From IMG/VR virus record IMGVR_UViG_3300033273_000374, positions 126,001 to 190,000 of that record: DNA of 64,000 nucleotides. The stretch is one strand, 5' to 3'. Under the pieces are notes generated by a model. That model was not told where the DNA came from. It saw only the letters and a list, made by a program, of their open reading frames with translations, and searched no databases. The DNA comes from a virus. A program made the position numbers and the translations under genes. Of this stretch, positions 40,809 to 47,388 are shown piece by piece. Each line of letters opens with the position of its first letter. Within the stretch, counting starts at the first letter, position 1.

Positions 40809-42266
40809 TTAACTCCAGTCTATTTTTTCAACCTTGAACGGGTAGTTTGCTTCTTTGTAGAAAGCCTTACGTTTGGTAAGGTGCCTTTTGGCAAATCTGC
40901 AGGTGCTTGTGATGTCCCAGATTTGGACGAAATCTTTGTCATGTGCCTTGCGAATTCCACGCCCGATACTTTGGATGACCCTAACAAAGCTCTTGCCAGG
41001 CTCAAGTAGTACAAGATTGAATATCCTAGGGATGTTAATACCAACAGCGGCAACACCATAAGTAGCAATAATAACTTTATCGCTAGATTCAGCAACTTCA
41101 TCATACTGTTCTTTCCTGTCTGCAGCCTTGGTACTGCCACTCACAAACACACTGTTTGCTATGCGCCTTTGCAGTTCTTTGCCTGCATTCACTCTATCAA
41201 CCAGTATCAGTGTATTGCCACTTTGCACAATTTGATTGACCATGCTGGCAATGTAGTCCAGTCGTTTCTCATCATCTAACAAATACTTCAATTCGCTTTG
41301 ATAGTTCTGATGCTCTTTTAAGTCTATTAATTGTAGCACATTCACTTCGCAATTTGCAAGAACTCCTTTGTCCTGCAGTTCTTTTGCACTGATTTGATTG
41401 ACAACAGGACCAATGCTGCACGTGAGTGCTACACTTTCAAACTTCTCTTTGGGTATGGTTCCTGTAAGTCCCCAACGTATGGGTATATGACTCATCACAC
41501 CTGTGAGCAGTGTCTTTAGTGCATCTGCTTTGGCTTGGTGCACCTCATCAATCATTATGCACACCACATCTTCCAAAAACTCTTGTATGGTTATTTCAGC
41601 AACTTGGTTCTTGGTGTTCTTCAGCAGCACATTCAAACTCTGCCAAGTGCATATGGTGTGAGTACGTCCAAATTCTTTTCTGTCACCAAAGAACACACCC
41701 ACATCCAGTCCCATATTGATATAGTCTGCTTCTGTTTGTGTTACAAGGCTTTTGTTGGGTACTACAATTATGGTGCGTCCATGTACTTCACAACGTTCGC
41801 TGAGTGCGGCAGTCATCAGTGTCTTGCCTGCACCTGTGGCTACTTCTTGTATGCACTGTGGATTTTCCACAAACTTGTTTATGGTTTCAATTTGATAATC
41901 ACGTAGCACAATTGGTTCGCCTGCAACAGGATGCCCTTTGGGCCATGTGCGATCTGCATATGTGTTTGCATCCACAGGCTGTAATGGATAGTCAATGGTG
42001 TATTCACGTGTGTCATTGAGGCTGGGCTCATAGCCTGCACTCACTAGTATGGGCAGTATTTCAGGCAACAGGTTGATATAGGTGCTGCCGCCCATTTGAA
42101 AGTATGCTTGTTTGCCATCCCAACGTCCAAGACGCACTGCTGGCATGTAACGTGCACCAGGAATCTCATACTTGAACTGGTTGCTTAACTTGCGACGTGT
42201 GTCCAAGTCTAAACCTTCAATCTTTACGTTTACTTCGTCCTTAACGTGTAGTATGCAAGGTTTCAT
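40809..42266 (-). CDS. uvsW: UvsW-like DNA/RNA helicase
   Basis: The 485-residue SF2 helicase begins with a UvsW-type N-terminal domain (YMPAVRLGRWDGKQAYFQMG) and has Walker A EVATGAGKTLMTAAL, the DExH box IMIDEVHQAKAD, motif III GLTGTIPKEKF and motif VI QSIGRGIRKAHDKD. T4 UvsW unwinds branched DNA and R-loops and controls the switch from origin- to recombination-dependent replication. Length fits. It overlaps the upstream SGNH gene by 26 bases. Confidence 0.9.
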   Translation of the reverse strand: MKPCILHVKDEVNVKIEGLDLDTRRKLSNQFKYEIPGARYMPAVRLGRWDGKQAYFQMGGSTYINLLPEILPILVSAGYEPSLNDTREYTIDYPLQPVDANTYADRTWPKGHPVAGEPIVLRDYQIETINKFVENPQCIQEVATGAGKTLMTAALSERCEVHGRTIIVVPNKSLVTQTEADYINMGLDVGVFFGDRKEFGRTHTICTWQSLNVLLKNTKNQVAEITIQEFLEDVVCIMIDEVHQAKADALKTLLTGVMSHIPIRWGLTGTIPKEKFESVALTCSIGPVVNQISAKELQDKGVLANCEVNVLQLIDLKEHQNYQSELKYLLDDEKRLDYIASMVNQIVQSGNTLILVDRVNAGKELQRRIANSVFVSGSTKAADRKEQYDEVAESSDKVIIATYGVAAVGINIPRIFNLVLLEPGKSFVRVIQSIGRGIRKAHDKDFVQIWDITSTCRFAKRHLTKRKAFYKEANYPFKVEKIDWS

Positions 42267-42879
42267 ACCAATCCTTCATTTCTTTTCCATATGCTAAGTT
42301 AGCATTATCCAGTGGATGTCCGTCTTTACCAAATGCAAAGTTATTGTTTTGTGCGTATTGCGTTAATCCAATAAGTTCGTTGTTGGGCATAAACCAATGA
42401 TTCCAATCTATAGGATATAGTATATTGTCTTTGCTATAAGTTTGGTTTGGATTCCGGCCGGTATGTTTATCTCTAAAAATTTCGTAATCTGAACAACAAA
42501 ATATATAATCTACACCATTATCTTTACACAAACTTTGCATTAAATAGATGTTTCTCCAAGTTTGATCTTTGATATAGGTTTCGTTGCCACCTATACCAGC
42601 ATACCATTCTTTTCGAAAATTAGAAATTTCTGGGTCATTGTCAGTGTACACATCTAGTTTAAAGTGCGGACTGAAATCAGCTCTGTTAGGAAAAGTCCAC
42701 ATAACAATAACTCTTTCAAAATTTTGGTTGCACAGATATTTGTAAAGCATGGTCCCATTAGCATCACCAACTTGAGCCAAACATACAGCATCTCTATCTA
42801 TCTGCTTCCACCATGTATTGCCTTCCGAATCAAGTTCGGTTCCGTTACTAAAACTATCTCCCAGTATTAATGTGTGCAT
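42241..42879 (-). CDS. SGNH-hydrolase-like protein (copy 5)
   Basis: The 212-residue protein starts MHTLILGDSFSNGTELDSEG (GDSFSNG block I), has AQVGDANGTMLYKYL (block II), ERVIVMWTFPNRADF (W-T-x-x-x-R) and ends FGKDGHPLDNANLAYGKEM, where HPL replaces HPN and the usual GH is lost. It overlaps copy 6 by 26 bases, so the two are adjacent tandem paralogues. Confidence 0.7.
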   Translation of the reverse strand: MHTLILGDSFSNGTELDSEGNTWWKQIDRDAVCLAQVGDANGTMLYKYLCNQNFERVIVMWTFPNRADFSPHFKLDVYTDNDPEISNFRKEWYAGIGGNETYIKDQTWRNIYLMQSLCKDNGVDYIFCCSDYEIFRDKHTGRNPNQTYSKDNILYPIDWNHWFMPNNELIGLTQYAQNNNFAFGKDGHPLDNANLAYGKEMKDWYETLHTTR

Positions 42880-43522
42880 GAATTGCCTCTGCTATCCGTT
42901 GATGTCCTAGTTCTAACGGATGACCGCCTGGTCCTTTGGGTGCATCTCCCATTATTTCTACCATTGAAGTATCGGGCCATCCTACAAACGCTGCGATATC
43001 TATCATAGAAATAAGGTCATCTGCTTTGTGATCCAATGTATGTATTAGATTCAAATTGTCAAATGTATTTACAAATCTATACTCAACATTGTTTTGTTTT
43101 AAAAAACTTTGCAACAATACAACCTGTCTCACCCAGTTGCGAAATTCATACACAACTTCACTGTGCAAGGTTAGCCAACGTGCTATGCCTGGCCTATCAA
43201 CATCTTTTGCTTGATCCGGGTGCAACCAATAAGCAAGTTCTGAACATCCAGGCCATATGGTAAATGCACCATGCATGTCATTGAACTCTTGTCTGCCGCA
43301 ACTGGTCCAACCTACCACAACTAGATCTGGATCATGTTCAATAACAGCATTAATTGTGCGCTTTACAAAAAAATGATTGCTAGTGCCTCTGCGGCCTTCA
43401 TTGATGACTTTGTAGCCCAATTGCTTGCCTAGCACATGCGGCCATGCATTATTACGATCTTCTAGTTCTTCACCATACGTGAAACTATCGCCTACTGTGT
43501 ATAACTTTTTCATAATATCCAT
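42854..43522 (-). CDS. SGNH-hydrolase-like protein (copy 6)
   Basis: The 222-residue protein contains KLYTVGDSFTYGEELEDRNN (GDSFTYG block I), VINEGRRGTSNHFFVKRTI (block II), LVVVGWTSCGRQEFND (WTS..R) and GGHPLELGHQRIAEAI (HPLELGH). All four SGNH blocks are present. The start may be the ATG at 43522 or the one three codons later. The hairpin array lies directly upstream, and a TACAAT box with TAGACT 17 bases before it could be its promoter. Confidence 0.75.
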   Translation of the reverse strand: MDIMKKLYTVGDSFTYGEELEDRNNAWPHVLGKQLGYKVINEGRRGTSNHFFVKRTINAVIEHDPDLVVVGWTSCGRQEFNDMHGAFTIWPGCSELAYWLHPDQAKDVDRPGIARWLTLHSEVVYEFRNWVRQVVLLQSFLKQNNVEYRFVNTFDNLNLIHTLDHKADDLISMIDIAAFVGWPDTSMVEIMGDAPKGPGGHPLELGHQRIAEAIHAHINTGR

Positions 43523-43535
43523 TGTAGCATAAAAT

Positions 43536-43728
43536 GAGTGGCTAGTCTATTTCTAAACTAGCCACTCTGTGTACAGTCGTGATTGGAGGAGAGAGGAGAG
43601 AGGAGCTCACGACTGCAAACCGTTAAATTTTTGTGTTAGCCATAAGTAGCTTGGGTGAGTAGGGGGAAATTAATCCCCCTACCCGTTTCATCACAGTCCT
43701 CGTGGAAGAAGAGAGAGGGGAGGACTGT
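43536..43728. ncRNA. Array of four perfect hairpins; candidate regulatory RNA
   Basis: Four uninterrupted stems lie in this 219-base gene-free gap: 43536-43567 (11 bp, GAGTGGCTAGT/ACTAGCCACTC), 43574-43615 (9 bp, CAGTCGTGA/TCACGACTG, 24-base loop), 43659-43682 (9 bp, GTAGGGGGA/TCCCCCTAC) and 43693-43728 (9 bp, ACAGTCCTC/GAGGACTGT, 18-base loop). Hairpins 2 and 4 share CAGTC...GACTG stems and have all-purine plus-strand loops rich in GGA and GAGA. In minus-sense RNA, the likely sense as 3' region of the AAA ATPase gene, those loops are polypyrimidine. None is followed by a good T tract, so these are not simple terminators. Confidence 0.6.
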
Positions 43729-43741
43729 AAATGAACTCTTG

Positions 43742-44656
43742 TTATGTCATCTTCATACAGGTTGTTTCTGCAAGTTTTTTCCAGTTGCTAGATATCCTCT
43801 TAAGGTCTGCAAGTTTGAGTGCCATACGCAAACTCATCTCACGAAACCTCTCAGGCTGGTCTTGCATAAAATTAATTATCTCTTGTTCTTCTTCCTTGCT
43901 AAAATTATATCCTTCAAACAAGTCTCCTTTGCGAGCAATTTGCTTGATGCGTAACAGTTTATCACGCATCGTGTCCAATGTAAGGTCTACATAGTGCGCA
44001 CGACTCATTAGTGCTTCTAAGTGATCCTGTAACCTTTTGCTTTTTACATTCTCAAACTTGATGTTGGTGACAAAGCAAGCACTGCCCTTGAATACAAATG
44101 AATCAGGGATTCCTTCATTGCGTAATTTTACACTGTCCGCATTCCAGAAGATCTTACGCTTCTTTCCGCTGTCCAGTGCTGCTTTAAGTATGTTCAATGA
44201 CAAGTCGTCCATTAGGACACTATCACAGTCATCAAACACCACCACGTTACCTTTACCACTGTATTCGTAAAGTTTGGCATACAATCCAAGTGCAGTCATT
44301 GCACCTTTGACAACTTCAAACGGACGCTTTTGATTTGCTATATCACCAAAAATGTTTTGCCGTTCTAACGTGGTCATTACACCATAACTTTTACCAACGC
44401 CCGGTGGCCCGGTAACAATCATTGCACGGATGTCACCTGCCTGCAAACTAGCAGTCATGGTATTCAAGATCTCGAAACGCTCTTCAATTTCTTGCATCCG
44501 TGTTTCTTCATCTACTAAATCATTTGCATTGGCATTTGGTAAGCCAATAATTTTACACTCAATACCTTTTTTATACAAACGTGTCTGAGCAGCCTTTACA
44601 GCGGCTTGTGTTTTGTAGCTCTTCTCAACACCTTTGTTATCTACCAGTTTAAACAT
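43742..44656 (-). CDS. AAA+ ATPase
   Basis: From ATG 44656, with TTGGAG seven bases upstream of the codon region, the product is 304 residues. Walker A is VTGPPGVGKSYG (about 83-91) and Walker B is VVVFDDCDSVLMDD. It continues with a sensor region (ACFVTNIKFENVKSKRLQDH) and a helical lid. It resembles small AAA proteins common in marine myophages; the target is unknown. The first of the AGGTTGACA-type promoters lies upstream. Confidence 0.8.
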   Translation of the reverse strand: MFKLVDNKGVEKSYKTQAAVKAAQTRLYKKGIECKIIGLPNANANDLVDEETRMQEIEERFEILNTMTASLQAGDIRAMIVTGPPGVGKSYGVMTTLERQNIFGDIANQKRPFEVVKGAMTALGLYAKLYEYSGKGNVVVFDDCDSVLMDDLSLNILKAALDSGKKRKIFWNADSVKLRNEGIPDSFVFKGSACFVTNIKFENVKSKRLQDHLEALMSRAHYVDLTLDTMRDKLLRIKQIARKGDLFEGYNFSKEEEQEIINFMQDQPERFREMSLRMALKLADLKRISSNWKKLAETTCMKMT

Positions 44657-44686
44657 CTCTCGCTCCAACTGTTTAAATTTTAATTT

Positions 44687-44714
44687 ATAATAGCATCTTT
44701 TACAGATGTGTCAA
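44687..44714 (-). promoter_or_regulatory. AGGTTGACA-type promoter 1 (AAA ATPase)
   Basis: AGG-TTGACA, 16 bases ending in TGC, TATTAT on the minus strand. Member of a five-copy set with the same 16-base spacer and the same GC-TATTRT core. Confidence 0.75.
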
Positions 44715-44720
44715 CCTAAT

Positions 44721-45077
44721 TTATGCACGACCTGTAAGATAACGTGGTCCTGTCCATGCAACAGTGTAACCACCGTCTAAGATATTACCACGTGGAGCGT
44801 TTCTTGCTGGCGCATTAAAACCAGCTGGTTTAAGGATATCACCTTTATTAAACTTTTTGTCATTGTCTGTGGCAACAACAAAACCCCAAACACTACCACC
44901 ATTGCGGTTGGTAATTTTAATGTATTTGGAACCTTTGGTGTATCCAAGCTCTGAATCAAAATCTGCAACTCTTTGAACATCACGATCGCTAAGTTTGTTT
45001 GTTTTGGAACACTTTTTGATCCAGTTAATGTAATCAGCTACGATATCGTTTAACAGTTGATCAATTTGCTGTTGCAT
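44721..45077 (-). CDS. Hypothetical early protein (118 aa)
   Basis: The start at ATG 45077 is set by the ribosome-binding site GGAGAGAGGAA and by the promoter at 45110-45137; the longer frame to 45278 would run through that promoter. The product starts MQQQIDQLLNDIVADYINWI and has a beta-rich second half (GSKYIKITNRNGGSVWGFVV) ending GYTVAWTGPRYLTGRA. No family recognised. The GA-rich ribosome-binding site is complementary to loops of the nearby hairpin array. Confidence 0.6.
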   Translation of the reverse strand: MQQQIDQLLNDIVADYINWIKKCSKTNKLSDRDVQRVADFDSELGYTKGSKYIKITNRNGGSVWGFVVATDNDKKFNKGDILKPAGFNAPARNAPRGNILDGGYTVAWTGPRYLTGRA

Positions 45078-45109
45078 TTCCTCTCTCCATGCATTTATCT
45101 TATACATAC

Positions 45110-45137
45110 ATAATAGCAAATTGTGCCAATTAGTCAA
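45110..45137 (-). promoter_or_regulatory. AGGTTGACA-type promoter 2
   Basis: AGG-TTGACT, 16 bases ending in TTTGC, TATTAT on the minus strand, upstream of the gene at 45077. Confidence 0.75.
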
Positions 45138-45288
45138 CCTCTTTTTTTGGTTTTTTCTTATTTTTTCCCCAGGCACTGGTATAAACTTCTTCGCTACGTG
45201 CACCTGGTTCGCACACAGTGATTTTACCACCTTTGGCAAGATACTCTTTAACAGCAGCTTCGTAATCTTCGCGTTCATTTTTATCCAT
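45130..45288 (-). CDS. Small acidic/basic hypothetical protein (52 aa)
   Basis: From ATG 45288 with AGGAGAAAAACC upstream the product starts MDKNEREDYEAAVKEYLAKG, then KITVCEPGARSEEVYTSAWG and a Lys-rich tail (KNKKKPKKEVD). A longer GTG-started frame reaches 45438 but overlaps the 43-aa gene and is not preferred. Its 3' end overlaps promoter 2. Confidence 0.6.
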   Translation of the reverse strand: MDKNEREDYEAAVKEYLAKGGKITVCEPGARSEEVYTSAWGKNKKKPKKEVD

Positions 45289-45299
45289 TGGTTTTTCTC

Positions 45300-45431
45300 C
45301 TAGTGTTTTCCGGTACGAACAGGCAATCCCTGATTCATATAGTCGTTGCGCACCGACAAAATCTGTGCTGGTGTCATGTATTCCCACACCAGCAGTTTGC
45401 CGTCTGGCATTGCTATTTCTAACCAATACAT
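45300..45431 (-). CDS. Small hypothetical protein (43 aa)
   Basis: A separate frame starts at ATG 45431 with AAGGAGTG upstream and ends at TAG 45300-45302. It reads MYWLEIAMPDGKLLVWEYMT, then PAQILSVRNDYMNQGLPVRT. It is the first gene behind promoter 3 and is followed 11 bases later by the 52-aa gene. The GKLLVWEYMTPAQI pattern looks like genuine coding sequence. Function unknown. Confidence 0.6.
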   Translation of the reverse strand: MYWLEIAMPDGKLLVWEYMTPAQILSVRNDYMNQGLPVRTGKH

Positions 45432-45461
45432 TACACACTCCTTGTTTGTTTAACTATACAT

Positions 45462-45489
45462 ACAATAGCATAAATTGCTAGACTGTCAA
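45462..45489 (-). promoter_or_regulatory. AGGTTGACA-type promoter 3
   Basis: TTGACA, 16 bases, TATTGT then ATGTATAG on the minus strand, before the 43-aa and 52-aa genes. The AGG upstream of the -35 is not kept in this copy. Confidence 0.75.
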
Positions 45490-45492
45490 TCT

Positions 45493-45834
45493 TTATGAAC
45501 CAGCAATCATTCTAAAACTGCCATCTTCTTGTAAACGGAAACCTTCAACAAACACATGCCAGTCACCGCAATGACGTTTGGCTGATTGGAAAACTGATTC
45601 TGCTGCTCTCCAAAAACCTTCTACAGTGTTTTCATGAGTGAAGTGGCTGAACTCACATTCTTGCATGTTCTCGTCAAATGCACGATATGTAATGCGATAA
45701 CATTCACGCTCTTCGTCAACAACCTTATCGCTGAGGTTAACAATCTCTTCGTCAAACATGCTCCAGCGAGTCTCAAATCCTAACTCGTTGCGCTTGTTGT
45801 CTAAGTCTTCGATAACTGCGTATAAGTTGTTCAT
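45493..45834 (-). CDS. Hypothetical early protein (113 aa)
   Basis: The product starts MNNLYAVIEDLDNKRNELGF and is mixed alpha/beta (ERECYRITYRAFDENMQECE; GDWHVFVEGFRLQEDGSFRM). The ribosome-binding site is CGGAGAGAGAA, very like that of the gene at 45077. No family recognised. It sits between promoters 3 and 4. Confidence 0.6.
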   Translation of the reverse strand: MNNLYAVIEDLDNKRNELGFETRWSMFDEEIVNLSDKVVDEERECYRITYRAFDENMQECEFSHFTHENTVEGFWRAAESVFQSAKRHCGDWHVFVEGFRLQEDGSFRMIAGS

Positions 45835-45861
45835 TTCTCTCTCCGTTTTTTAACTATACAC

Positions 45862-45889
45862 ATATTAGCATGTATGTGTATACTGTCAA
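45862..45889 (-). promoter_or_regulatory. AGGTTGACA-type promoter 4
   Basis: AGG-TTGACA, 16 bases, TAATAT on the minus strand, followed by ACGGAGAGAG and the ATG at 45834. Confidence 0.75.
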
Positions 45890-46023
45890 CCTAATAAATG
45901 CATTTTTTTGAAACTTTTTTTTCTGCTACTATATCATGTATCAAAAACATTGTTTAGATTGAGAAAACCTACAATATTGTGTAGATAACTTTTTTTTATT
46001 TTTTTTTGCCTTTTTGTAGGATA

Positions 46024-46215
46024 TTATACCAGTAAAAATGCTAGAATACCCGCAACAACCACATATGGCATCAACTTCCAGCCCAATCTAAAACCAGCTA
46101 TTATTACTGCAACAACAACACCAATGGTAAAGCCCATTGCTAATAGGTGCAGTATCAAATCCATTTTGTCATACACTAGCTCAAATGTGCCTTGATCACT
46201 TACTTGGAATTCCAT
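46024..46215 (-). CDS. Small two-helix membrane protein
   Basis: The C-terminal part has two transmembrane helices (LLAMGFTIGVVVAVIIAGF and LMPYVVVAGILAFLLV). The upstream part (MEFQVSDQGTFELVYDKMDL) overlaps the SWIM-finger gene by 20 bases; a start at MDLILHLL (46164) would avoid the overlap. A 190-base gene-poor stretch follows, holding promoter 4 and several long T/A runs but no clear terminator. Confidence 0.5.
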   Translation of the reverse strand: MEFQVSDQGTFELVYDKMDLILHLLAMGFTIGVVVAVIIAGFRLGWKLMPYVVVAGILAFLLV

Positions 46216-46396
46216 CTTCAAACCTTCCTTCTACACTCTTGATGTGTTTGCATTTGCGACGTGCAACACAGTTACAATCAAACCCGCTATCTAGCATGGT
46301 AACAGTGTACACATCGCCCTTGCTGCCTGTTACAGGCCATTGCACACCCACAAATGGGTGTCCTTTTGTATTTACTATCTCACTAGGGTGAGCCAT
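46196..46396 (-). CDS. Small SWIM-type zinc-finger protein (66 aa)
   Basis: The protein starts MAHPSEIVNTKGHPFVGVQW and has FDCNCVARRKCKHIKSVEGR at residues 39-58, giving C-x-C-(x5)-C-x-H, the SWIM zinc-finger pattern used for nucleic-acid or protein binding. Almost the whole protein is strand, strand, finger. It overlaps the next gene by one base. A DNA-binding role is inferred. Confidence 0.65.
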   Translation of the reverse strand: MAHPSEIVNTKGHPFVGVQWPVTGSKGDVYTVTMLDSGFDCNCVARRKCKHIKSVEGRFEDGIPSK

Positions 46397-46554
46397 TAAG
46401 CAGTAACCTTGCCAACAACAACACCAGCACCGTTAATTTTACCGAGAAAGTTAATGTGTGAATTGAACTGCTGAGCCAACACATTCATGTCTGCAGTTTT
46501 TCTAATTTTGCGCATTGCATCTAATGCGTTTTGCAATTCTACTGAATAAGTCAT
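46396..46554 (-). CDS. Small hypothetical protein (52 aa)
   Basis: From ATG 46554 the product starts MTYSVELQNALDAMRKIRKT and ends FLGKINGAGVVVGKVTA. AGAGAGAATAA lies before the ATG, another GA-rich ribosome-binding site. The frame is open to 46611 but that runs through promoter 5. No family recognised. Confidence 0.55.
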   Translation of the reverse strand: MTYSVELQNALDAMRKIRKTADMNVLAQQFNSHINFLGKINGAGVVVGKVTA

Positions 46555-46591
46555 TGCTTTATTCTCTCTACTGTTTTTTTCCAACATATAT

Positions 46592-46619
46592 ACAATAGCA
46601 CAACAACACATGTTGTCAA
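46592..46619 (-). promoter_or_regulatory. AGGTTGACA-type promoter 5
   Basis: AGG-TTGACA, 16 bases ending in GTGC, TATTGT then ATATATG on the minus strand, before the gene at 46554. It lies back to back with the late octamer of the HNH gene. Confidence 0.75.
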
Positions 46620-46627
46620 CCTAATTT

Positions 46628-46635
46628 TATAAATA
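46628..46635 (+). promoter_or_regulatory. T4 late promoter consensus before HNH gene
   Basis: Perfect TATAAATA on the plus strand, then a leader with ACAGGAG and the ATG at 46654. Confidence 0.55.
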
Positions 46636-46653
46636 TTTTTACAGGAGCCTTCA

Positions 46654-47163
46654 ATGACCGATGTGCTTGTACTCAACGCAGACGCACAACCATTAAACTA
46701 TCTCCCCCTCAGCGCCGTGTCTTGGCGCGATGCCATACAGCAGATATGGCTAGATAAATGTACAGTATTGGAATATTATGATGATTGGGTTGTGAGTTCA
46801 CCAAGCACAGATTTTCAAGTGCCTGCAATAATAATGATGAAAGAATTCTTTCGACGGCATAGTCATCCAAGATTCAGCAAACTTAACTGCCATATCCGAG
46901 ACTTATATTCCTGCCAATACTGTAACACACAACAATCACACCGAGAACTAACACTAGACCATGTACTGCCACGTTCACATGGAGGTCGCACATCATGGAC
47001 AAACATAGTCACAGCCTGTAAGCCTTGCAACCTAGCAAAAGGTAACAAACTAACTCCTTTGCCCAACATCAAGCCATATAGACCAAGTTATTATGAATTA
47101 GTTGAAAAGCGCAAACAGTTTGACTTTAGTATACGTCACGACAGTTGGCGTCAGTTTATTTAG
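46654..47163 (+). CDS. HNH endonuclease
   Basis: The 169-residue protein starts VLVLNADAQPLNYLPLSAVS, an N-terminal domain usual for this HNH group, and has the zinc-bound HNH core YSCQYC...ELTLDHVLPRSHGG...NIVTACKPCNLAKGN (C-x2-C, DHV, N, C-x2-C, N). Members are found in bacteria and phages, as freestanding nucleases or homing-type enzymes. No intron or neighbouring split gene is seen. It converges with the next gene. Confidence 0.85.
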   Translation: MTDVLVLNADAQPLNYLPLSAVSWRDAIQQIWLDKCTVLEYYDDWVVSSPSTDFQVPAIIMMKEFFRRHSHPRFSKLNCHIRDLYSCQYCNTQQSHRELTLDHVLPRSHGGRTSWTNIVTACKPCNLAKGNKLTPLPNIKPYRPSYYELVEKRKQFDFSIRHDSWRQFI

Positions 47164-47359
47164 AAAAATACTTTTCTAACATTTCTAACACATCATCATA
47201 ATGTGCAATTTCCATGATTTCTTTTTCCATAGCGTCAATAATGTCTGGATGCTCGCCAATACCAGTGCTACTGTTTAGATATACTTCAACGTTGGCTTTG
47301 TGTTTGTCAACATGCCCCTGTGCATGTGAACGCAGTGCTTCTAATAATATTTCACGCAT
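47156..47359 (-). CDS. Small helical protein (67 aa)
   Basis: The protein starts MREILLEALRSHAQGHVDKH and continues KANVEVYLNSSTGIGEHPDI, then acidic helices ending LEMLEKYFSK. I associate this sequence type with short conserved genes of T4-like marine phages. Isolated minus-strand gene between two plus-strand genes. Function unknown. Confidence 0.6.
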   Translation of the reverse strand: MREILLEALRSHAQGHVDKHKANVEVYLNSSTGIGEHPDIIDAMEKEIMEIAHYDDVLEMLEKYFSK

Positions 47360-47388
47360 GGTTTACTCCTGACTAAGTATGTTTACTT

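Noticed and set aside
43536-43567. Simple terminator of the AAA ATPase operon
   Set aside because: The stem is perfect, but on the minus strand only ATTTTATG follows and it lies close before the next gene; termination is possible but weak.
43536-43728. CRISPR-like or tandem repeat array
   Set aside because: The four units are inverted repeats of different sequence and spacing, not direct repeats with spacers.
44721-45278. 185-codon version of the gene at 44721
   Set aside because: It would include promoter 2 and its leader; ATG 45077 has a strong GGAGAGAGGAA site.
45945-46025. Terminator in the T/A-rich stretch before the small membrane gene
   Set aside because: Short CTACA/TGTAG stem with T runs in the plus direction, but no plus-strand gene ends there.
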